Shown here: one piece after another, positions 1 through 4,720 of the stretch
How positions within the stretch are numbered: position 1 is the stretch's first letter
Layout: every line of letters begins with the position of its first letter
From: Candidatus Jordarchaeum madagascarense
GTDB lineage: Archaea > Asgardarchaeota > Jordiarchaeia > Jordiarchaeales > Jordiarchaeaceae
DNA length: 9,357 bases
Reading direction: 5' to 3'
Assembly (NCBI GenBank): GCA_019056875.1
Contig: DXJA01000530.1
Span: 1 to 9,357, forward strand
Notes under the pieces: generated by a model
What the model saw: the letters and a program-made list of their open reading frames with translations, nothing else
Databases searched by the model: none
Told to the model about the DNA's origin: nothing
Program-made: the position numbers and the translations under genes

Positions 1-343
1 ACTCCCCTACCCCTTCTGAACAATTTATAAACCCACTGATACCCCCCACTTTTTATTTCAGGATAAGAGCTCAGAAGCTGAATTTTTTAAATTACTATCC
101 TTCTTATCTATTAGAGGAGTCCATCCAAGGAAATTTTAGGCTGAAAACTATTTATTGCTTTTAAGTTAGCTAAAAAATCAAGATTAACTACCATAATTGA
201 AACACGTGAACTATTTACTTTGAGATTTTTGTATGCTGAGATAGAAATATAGATTAAGAAGAATTTTTAAATTTGGTTAATCTTAAATTGGGTTATATCT
301 CAATTTTAGGTGGGTACCGTTCATTCTATGTTTTGACTAAGGT
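1..343. other. Non-coding left flank
   Basis: I see no convincing gene in this A+T-rich stretch. Read on the minus strand, positions 23-31 form a TATA-like element (TTTATAAAT), which would place a start site at about the left edge, so a leftward gene may begin just outside the window. Short palindromes such as TTAGCTAA (about 167-174) and CACGTG (about 203-208) occur singly and I give them no function. The last 80 bases probably hold the promoter of the downstream ligase gene. Confidence 0.5.
264..299 (+). promoter_or_regulatory. Candidate archaeal promoter of lplA
   Basis: Two TATA-like elements precede the ligase gene: TTTTTAAAT near 264-272 and TTATAT near 293-298. With the usual archaeal spacing of about 25 bases they would start transcription near 295 or 320. 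Both give a short leader that includes the ribosome-binding site at 339-344. The sequence does not decide between them. Confidence 0.35.
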
Positions 344-344
344 G
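339..344 (+). promoter_or_regulatory. Shine-Dalgarno site deciding the lplA start
   Basis: AAGGTG is complementary to the archaeal 16S rRNA 3' end. It lies 11 bases before ATG 356 and 8 before TTG 353, but it overlaps the upstream in-frame GTG at 344. The ATG at 356 is therefore the better start than the longest open frame. Confidence 0.55.
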
Positions 345-355
345 TGTTTGAATTG

Positions 356-1120
356 ATGGAAAAATGGCGTTTTTTGGATTTGGGGATAATTGATCCGCCA
401 ACAAGTGGCGCAGTAGGCGAGGCTATATTGTTAGCACGCTCCAAGAAATTGGTTCCGGATACCCTCTTTCTTTATCAGAGAGATCCGCCGGCATGTTCTA
501 TTGGTTACTTTCAAGCTGTGGAGAACGTGGTGGATGTTGGAGAGTGTGGTAAACTAGGAGTTGATATTTGTAGAAGAATAACGGGAGGGGGAGCGGTTTA
601 CTCGGATAAGGAGAACCTAACCTATAACATAGTTGTAAACGAAAATAACAAAAAAATACCAAAAGATATTTTGAAGTCATACGAGGTACTTTGCCGTGGT
701 TTAGTTGAAAGTCTAAAAATGCTTGGATTGGATGCGGGATTCAAGCCGGTTAACGATGTTTTGGTTGATGGAAGGAAGATTAGTGGAAGTTCCCAGACCA
801 GAAGAAAAAACGTTGTGCTACATCATGGAACGCTTCTTGTGAAAACGGATATCAAAACCATGTCGAAAGTATTAAAAGTATCAAAAGAGAAAATGAGCGA
901 CAAAATCGCCAAATCTATAGAAGAAAGAGTCATCAATCTCGAAATGGCTCTTAAAAAGAAACCAGATATAGGAGTGATTAAAAATTTTTTGAAGAAAGGA
1001 TTCGAAGAGACTCTCAATATAGAACTTGTACCCGGTGAACTATCAGAATACGAAAAGCAACTAATTGATAAACTCATTAGAGAAAAATACTCTACTAAAG
1101 AATGGAACTTCCGACGCTAA
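356..1120 (+). CDS. lplA: Lipoate-protein ligase A family protein (catalytic domain)
   Basis: The 254-residue product belongs to the biotin/lipoate A/B ligase fold. LplA-type enzymes activate lipoate or octanoate with ATP and transfer it to a lysine of carrier proteins such as GcvH or 2-oxoacid dehydrogenase E2. The signature RRITGGGAVYSD lies at residues 73-84, the NDVLVDGRKISGSSQ segment at 133-147 holds the expected catalytic lysine (Lys141), and an HHG motif is at 156-158. The C-terminus (KYSTKEWNFRR) matches the family's usual ending, so the catalytic domain is complete. The small accessory domain (LplB in Thermoplasma-type bipartite ligases) is absent and no lplB is seen nearby. An octanoyltransferase role cannot be excluded. 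The gene is convergent with the next radical SAM gene, their stop codons overlapping. Its place beside two LipS-like genes supports a lipoylation role. Confidence 0.88.
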   Translation: MEKWRFLDLGIIDPPTSGAVGEAILLARSKKLVPDTLFLYQRDPPACSIGYFQAVENVVDVGECGKLGVDICRRITGGGAVYSDKENLTYNIVVNENNKKIPKDILKSYEVLCRGLVESLKMLGLDAGFKPVNDVLVDGRKISGSSQTRRKNVVLHHGTLLVKTDIKTMSKVLKVSKEKMSDKIAKSIEERVINLEMALKKKPDIGVIKNFLKKGFEETLNIELVPGELSEYEKQLIDKLIREKYSTKEWNFRR

Positions 1121-2163
1121 ATCTGGCCCATTTTCAGAACCCTGTCCTTTATCATTGCTTCAAACTCCTTTGGTAAAGCGCAACAAGAATTAAACTCTTC
1201 AATTTTTAATTCATACTTTTCTGCTTCTTTTAATACTTCGGGTGTGGGAACCGCAATTCTATCAACCACGTTTAGAGCTAAAGAATCCAGTTTCCTTCTC
1301 CTCATTCCGCCCGGACGCATGCATCCCAAAGATATGGAGGGTTTCCTGAGCATTAATCGTGCAATTGCCATTATTTTGACTACTGTTTTTGGTTTCGGCG
1401 GAGTTACCTTCTCCATAAGAGTACCACGAGTTGGAATTAATGTGATAAATACTAGTATCTCAGGATTTATCCTCTCTATCATTTTAAGGGCTCTGATTTC
1501 GCCACCTATCTTTCCGAAGTTTAAACCCACACAAATATGTGGAACGATATGCTTTATTCCAGCCCGTGAATGGTTATCTAGAGCTTTTGCATAGTCATCA
1601 ACTGTTTTATTCAACCCATAAACACCAGTTATGGTTTCGTTATCACCAACCACATCAATTGAAGCAACATCGATTTTAGCTTCCGACAATCCCCTTGCCA
1701 AATTCCAACTCAACAAACCCGTATGTACATTCAGAACAAGATCAGTATCCATTTTTATGCGTTTAATTGCATCCACGTATGGTTCAAGTGGAACATACCC
1801 CTCAATATTACTTCCACCACTTATCAGACACCCAACAGCTCCTTCACGGTTTAGATTAAGGCATAAACTGTATAGTTGATCCGGATTTAATGCAGGTATC
1901 ATGTGTCGAAGATAGTGATGATTACAATGAGCACATCCTAATTCACAAGATTCTCCAGTTACAGATATTGAAGGAAACATTTTCGAAGGATAATAAGTGC
2001 GTAAAATATGTCCCACTTCCCGGTCGGTTATTGTTCGGGCCACCCTCAACAATTTCTCGAAATTTTTTCCCTCAACTTTTAACAGGTTTTGTGCTTCTTG
2101 TAAAGTGATTTTTCTGTCCAAAGCTTGGTCTAGCTTAACCGTAAGGTTTTTCTGTGCTTCCAC
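1117..2163 (-). CDS. lipS2: Radical SAM protein, probable LipS2-type lipoyl synthase subunit
   Basis: This 348-residue protein is related to biotin synthase. The [4Fe-4S]/SAM motif CELGCAHC (Cys73, Cys77, Cys80) is followed by the glycine-rich LISGGSN (113-119), as expected in a BioB-like barrel. GCMRPGG at 280-286 and a Cys-Cys pair (327-328) near the C-terminus are candidate ligands for a second cluster. In Thermococcus kodakarensis two such radical SAM proteins, LipS1 and LipS2, jointly insert the two sulfurs of lipoate. The neighbouring lplA and second radical SAM gene make this the best reading here. Which of the two is LipS1 and which LipS2 is my tentative assignment. Start is GTG at 2163; the upstream sequence has no strong Shine-Dalgarno match. 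An orphan BioB-like enzyme of other function is the alternative. Confidence 0.68.
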   Translation of the reverse strand: MEAQKNLTVKLDQALDRKITLQEAQNLLKVEGKNFEKLLRVARTITDREVGHILRTYYPSKMFPSISVTGESCELGCAHCNHHYLRHMIPALNPDQLYSLCLNLNREGAVGCLISGGSNIEGYVPLEPYVDAIKRIKMDTDLVLNVHTGLLSWNLARGLSEAKIDVASIDVVGDNETITGVYGLNKTVDDYAKALDNHSRAGIKHIVPHICVGLNFGKIGGEIRALKMIERINPEILVFITLIPTRGTLMEKVTPPKPKTVVKIMAIARLMLRKPSISLGCMRPGGMRRRKLDSLALNVVDRIAVPTPEVLKEAEKYELKIEEFNSCCALPKEFEAMIKDRVLKMGQI

Positions 2164-2171
2164 TTCTGTTC

Positions 2172-2192
2172 ACACAGAGTTTCTTTCTGTGT
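2172..2192. repeat. Inverted repeat in the divergent intergenic region
   Basis: ACACAGA (2172-2178) and TCTGTGT (2186-2192) are perfect inverted 7-mers with a 7-base spacer. The repeat sits between the leftward start codon and the TATA-like element, near the predicted start site. A repressor operator or a small hairpin in the leader are both possible; function is inferred from position only. Confidence 0.4.
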
Positions 2193-2210
2193 TCTTCCAG
2201 ACAGTGACCT

Positions 2211-2220
2211 AATATAAATA
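2211..2220 (-). promoter_or_regulatory. TATA-like element between the two radical SAM genes
   Basis: AATATAAATA on the plus strand reads TATTTATATT on the minus strand. Its centre is about 52 bases from the leftward start at 2163, giving a predicted start site near 2190 and a leader of about 27 bases. For the rightward gene it is only about 18 bases from GTG 2234, too close for normal archaeal spacing, so I assign it to the leftward gene. No clear separate box is seen for the rightward gene. Confidence 0.4.
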
Positions 2221-2226
2221 TGAGGG
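2221..2226 (+). promoter_or_regulatory. Shine-Dalgarno site for the LipS1-like gene
   Basis: TGAGGG ends 7 bases before GTG 2234. There is no other in-frame ATG, GTG or TTG in the next 20 or more codons, which supports this GTG as the start. Confidence 0.45.
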
Positions 2227-2233
2227 CTTCAAA

Positions 2234-3277
2234 GTGCAGGAGGAAATACCACAAACGACTAGGGCAAAAGCAGAACTACTAGAAAACGGGAAAATATTCG
2301 TAAAAAATATTAAAGAACTCCCGTTTCTTGCAGATCATTCAACCGCAGGTCCAAACACTGGACAAAACTCAATATTTCTCCGTTTCGGTGATGGGCGACT
2401 AGTGCGCCTCACATTAGCAGAAACCCAGTCCCAAACACCCTACACTTACAACGTTGAACACAAAATGATTCAGAAATCAGGGATAGACTGGTACCCCGCT
2501 AAACAGGTAGAAAGCCTTCTTCACTGTCCAGAACAGGCTTTTCTTAATTTAGATTCTAACTGTAGATATAACTGTAAATTCTGTGCAACCCCTTTAATAC
2601 AATCTCACGTTTCGCACAGAGTTCTAAAGCCACAAACAGTAACCAGAGCTATTAAGCGTGTAGCAAAAAAGGGTTTAAGCGGAGTAGCACTCACAACAGG
2701 AGTTTTTTCCTCACCCACTGAGAGTGTAAAACACATGTGCAGAGTAGTGAAAGCCATACGCAAAGAATTCGGAGACGCCCTCCCAATAGGAGTCGAACCC
2801 TTCGTTCAGGAAGAGAAGCATATTAATATGCTCTACGACGCCGGGGCAGACGAAATCAAAGTAAACGTTGAAAGCTACGATCCAGAAATCTTCGCAATAG
2901 TTTGTGGCAAACTCGACTACGAAAACAATCTGAGGATGATTAGATACGCTGCAAAAGTCTTCGGAGAGAAACGAGCCTGCTCCAACATCATAATCGGACT
3001 CGGAGAAAAAGAGGAAACAATAAACCAAGGAGCAGAAGCTTTAGCGAATTGGGGAGTAATCGCATCCCTAAGACCCCTAAATCTAAACCCACTAATAGAG
3101 ACCCAACTACAAGAAGCCCTAAATAATAGAGCTCAACGCCCCTCAGCAGAAAGACTACTCTCCCACGCAACAAACCATAAAAAAATTCTAAAAGAAAAAA
3201 GACTAGACGTAACCAGATTCCAAACCATGTGCCTCAAATGCACCGGCTGCGACATCGTACCCCAAAGGGACCTTTAA
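2234..3277 (+). CDS. lipS1: Radical SAM protein, probable LipS1-type lipoyl synthase subunit
   Basis: The 347-residue product carries the radical SAM motif CRYNCKFC (Cys110, Cys114, Cys117) after a roughly 100-residue N-terminal extension. ALTTGV (152-157) stands in the position of the GGE motif. The extreme C-terminus has MCLKCTGCD with cysteines 333, 336 and 339, a CxxCxxC likely to bind an auxiliary iron-sulfur cluster. In lipoyl and biotin synthases the auxiliary cluster is the sacrificial sulfur source. I therefore read this as the partner of the divergent radical SAM gene in a LipS1/LipS2 lipoyl synthase; the 1-versus-2 naming is tentative. The coding strand is A+C-rich, more so toward the 3' end. 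The stop is 12 bases before the next gene, so they are probably co-transcribed. Confidence 0.68.
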   Translation: MQEEIPQTTRAKAELLENGKIFVKNIKELPFLADHSTAGPNTGQNSIFLRFGDGRLVRLTLAETQSQTPYTYNVEHKMIQKSGIDWYPAKQVESLLHCPEQAFLNLDSNCRYNCKFCATPLIQSHVSHRVLKPQTVTRAIKRVAKKGLSGVALTTGVFSSPTESVKHMCRVVKAIRKEFGDALPIGVEPFVQEEKHINMLYDAGADEIKVNVESYDPEIFAIVCGKLDYENNLRMIRYAAKVFGEKRACSNIIIGLGEKEETINQGAEALANWGVIASLRPLNLNPLIETQLQEALNNRAQRPSAERLLSHATNHKKILKEKRLDVTRFQTMCLKCTGCDIVPQRDL

Positions 3278-3283
3278 AGGTGA
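3277..3283 (+). promoter_or_regulatory. Shine-Dalgarno site for the 298-residue gene
   Basis: AAGGTGA begins on the last base of the preceding stop codon and is 6 bases from ATG 3290. This good match and the tight spacing argue for translation from a shared mRNA with the LipS1-like gene. Confidence 0.6.
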
Positions 3284-3289
3284 CACACT

Positions 3290-4186
3290 ATGCCCAGAGT
3301 GGTTCATCCCCAACAAGTAAACATAGTAAAAGTTAGGGAGAGGGAAGACGCAAAAACCTTGAAGGGAAGGAAAATATTCCACACCACGAAATACATACTA
3401 GCTCAGTCACCTACAGGATTCTCGATATACGAAATCAAAACCATAGGTAATGGACTAATAAAAACAATATCAAGTGCAATCCGGTTAAGTGACGAGCAGG
3501 AAACAATAACTGTAAATTGCCCTAACACTGACCCCACACAAAAAACCGAAGTCATCAAAAACACTATAAAACATTTAAAAAAGGACACACGAAGCATAGT
3601 TTTCAAATCAAAATTCGAACACATAGGAATCGCACTATTCGAACCCCAAAACACCACAGTAGGAATAATTGACGTTGTCCCTCCAGAACCAGCAAAACTG
3701 GCAGATTTAGTCCAAAATGCTCAAAAACAGAAACTAGTACGCAAAGACACAAAATTCAGAACCAAGATAATAGATATCATTGAGGAAATACCCCAAACAA
3801 ATCTCCAAATAGTTTTTCCTTGCAGCGCAACCACCGAAAGAGAATTCCTATTTTTGGATACCCACTATGAAAAAATAGCATCCCTAAAAGAATCAGCACT
3901 AATTGTAGGTTGCCCCATAACATTCAAAACGGTAAAAGAACTCAACCCACAGATCAAAATAAAAAAAATCGACATATGCCCGGCACACTACGCGAGAAAA
4001 GAAACCACACCAAACGATTTCTACATAGTAAGATGTTGCCGCGCAAGTGTGCAAGAAACACAAATATACTCACCAAAAAGCAAACCAATAATAGCCCTAG
4101 AATGGGAACCCACAATAGAAGATTTCCTAGACGCAATCTACCTAGGCACCCTAATAAAGAAAAACCCCAAATACTCCCAATTCTAA
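3290..4186 (+). CDS. Conserved-looking protein of unknown function in the lipoate operon
   Basis: I do not recognise this 298-residue family. The product is soluble-looking: no signal peptide or membrane segment, and a lysine-rich, alternating strand/helix pattern. Six cysteines occur: Cys77 (VNCPN), Cys178 (FPCSA), Cys208 (VGCPIT), Cys230 (DICPAHY) and the pair Cys249-Cys250 (RCCRAS). The five C-terminal ones, several beside proline, could bind a metal or iron-sulfur cluster, or handle sulfur. It follows the LipS1-like gene by 12 bases with its own good Shine-Dalgarno, so the pair is probably an operon. That suggests, but does not show, a job in lipoate synthesis, such as cluster rebuilding, electron supply or carrier binding. 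Codon choice is strongly A+C-biased. A function unrelated to lipoate remains possible. Confidence 0.7.
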   Translation: MPRVVHPQQVNIVKVREREDAKTLKGRKIFHTTKYILAQSPTGFSIYEIKTIGNGLIKTISSAIRLSDEQETITVNCPNTDPTQKTEVIKNTIKHLKKDTRSIVFKSKFEHIGIALFEPQNTTVGIIDVVPPEPAKLADLVQNAQKQKLVRKDTKFRTKIIDIIEEIPQTNLQIVFPCSATTEREFLFLDTHYEKIASLKESALIVGCPITFKTVKELNPQIKIKKIDICPAHYARKETTPNDFYIVRCCRASVQETQIYSPKSKPIIALEWEPTIEDFLDAIYLGTLIKKNPKYSQF

Positions 4187-4335
4187 AAGCCCACAACCAA
4201 AAATAAAAACCCAAAAACCTAGAATTACAAGAATAGAGCCGCCCCCTAGGGGGGAGGGAGTGAGTAAGAGTCATATGAATTCCCCCACAAGGGGAGAGGG
4301 AATAAGAAGAAAACATTTAATAAGCCCCCCCTTTC

Positions 4336-4362
4336 GGGGGGACTTGGGGGAGGGAGAGAGGG
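4336..4362 (+). other. G-quadruplex motif 1
   Basis: Four G-runs of at least three (4336-4341, 4346-4350, 4352-4354, 4360-4362) are separated by loops of 4, 1 and 5 bases, meeting the standard G3+N1-7 rule. The first run can instead pair with the C-run at 4326-4331, so a hairpin and a quadruplex would compete. The motif is on the sense strand of the likely 3' untranslated region of the upstream operon. Confidence 0.6.
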
Positions 4363-4393
4363 AGATAAGTTTAAACTTTGCTCATCCTTTATT

Positions 4394-4418
4394 GGGGGTG
4401 AGAGGGAGAGAGGGAGGG
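4394..4418 (+). other. G-quadruplex motif 2
   Basis: G-runs at 4394-4398, 4404-4406, 4412-4414 and 4416-4418 have loops of 5, 5 and 1 bases and fit the G3+N1-7 rule. It lies 31 bases after the first motif, on the same strand. Confidence 0.6.
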
Positions 4419-4436
4419 TAAGTGTAATAGATGAGA

Positions 4437-4456
4437 TTTTTGTTTTTGATATTTTT
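4437..4456 (+). terminator. T-rich terminator for the LipS1-like operon
   Basis: Three T5 runs occur within 20 bases (4437-4441, 4443-4447, 4452-4456), the pattern of archaeal U-tract termination. Between the stop at 4186 and this point the plus strand has almost no T-runs, so the 3' untranslated region would be about 250 bases and would contain the hairpins and both quadruplex motifs. Confidence 0.45.
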
Positions 4457-4609
4457 CTCTCAAGAATTATTGTTTTTATCGTTGACTTATAAATTTTTCC
4501 TAAAAAACATATAGAAAGTAGAAATCATACAAATTTTTTTGAAAAAATATGAAAAATATATATTTTCTCGTCATTAGGCTCAAATGTTGCAAGTGTGTTG
4601 ATGCAAAAA

Positions 4610-4619
4610 TTGGCGCCAA
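4610..4619. repeat. Palindrome TTGGCGCCAA
   Basis: A perfect 10-base palindrome stands out as G+C-rich in an A+T-rich stretch. The core TGGCGC recurs in the other gene-free region at 7477-7482 and 7551-7556. It could be a binding site, but no neighbouring promoter needs one here. Confidence 0.3.
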
Positions 4620-4624
4620 AAAAA
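4618..4624 (-). terminator. Distal T-run terminator for the TrmB-like gene
   Basis: Seven A's on the plus strand give a T7 run on the minus strand, about 100 bases past the stop of the leftward gene. Confidence 0.3.
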
Positions 4625-4684
4625 TTAGAATATTAATTTCAGTAGAGGGAGGGTAAATCTGATTCAAAATAAAACTTGAACTTG

Positions 4685-4690
4685 AAAAAA
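4685..4690 (-). terminator. Proximal T-run terminator for the TrmB-like gene
   Basis: Six A's on the plus strand give a T6 run on the minus strand, about 30 bases past the stop codon at 4721-4723, a normal place for archaeal termination. Confidence 0.35.
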
Positions 4691-4720
4691 GGAGTGTGAA
4701 TGAATGAGCATTAAGGAGTA

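Larger units (their letters stand above)
4242..4422 (+). repeat. Cluster of C/G-run hairpins and GA-rich repeat units
   Basis: Four related units follow one another. CCCCCTAGGGGG (4242-4253) leads into GGGAGTGAGTAAG. TCCCC (4271-4275) pairs with GGGGA (4281-4285) and leads into GAGGGAATAAG. CCCCCC (4326-4331) pairs with GGGGGG (4336-4341) and leads into a GA-rich run ending in ATAAG. A fourth GA-rich run ends in GGTAAG near 4422. Exact sub-repeats are AGGGAGAGAGGGAG (4351-4364 and 4403-4416) and AGAGGGAGGGTAA (4409-4421 and 4644-4656). The shared layout of C-run, G-run, GA block and TAAG suggests a degenerate repeat family. Function is unknown. Confidence 0.6.
4187..4720. other. Gene-free convergent intergenic region with structured repeats
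   Basis: No supportable coding region lies between the 3' ends of the 298-residue gene (+) and the TrmB-like gene (-). The first third holds C-run/G-run hairpins and GA-rich repeats with two G-quadruplex motifs (4242-4422). The rest is A+T-rich: T-runs suited to termination on both strands, a near-perfect palindrome GAAAAATATATATTTTC (4551-4567), the palindrome TTGGCGCCAA (4610-4619), another GA-rich repeat (4644-4656) and a tandem ACTTGA pair (about 4674-4685). Confidence 0.65.

Noticed and set aside
344..355. Upstream GTG start for lplA
   Set aside because: The GTG overlaps the Shine-Dalgarno sequence itself; ATG 356 has proper spacing.
2211..2220. The same TATA-like box as promoter of the rightward LipS1-like gene
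   Set aside because: It would start transcription inside the coding region; spacing suits only the leftward gene.
2786..2806. tRNA T-arm-like GGAGTCGAACCC inside the LipS1-like gene
   Set aside because: It lies in a well-supported coding region and no acceptor, D or anticodon arms fit around it.
4242..4422. CRISPR array
   Set aside because: The units vary in length and sequence, spacers are not of uniform size, and no cas gene is present.
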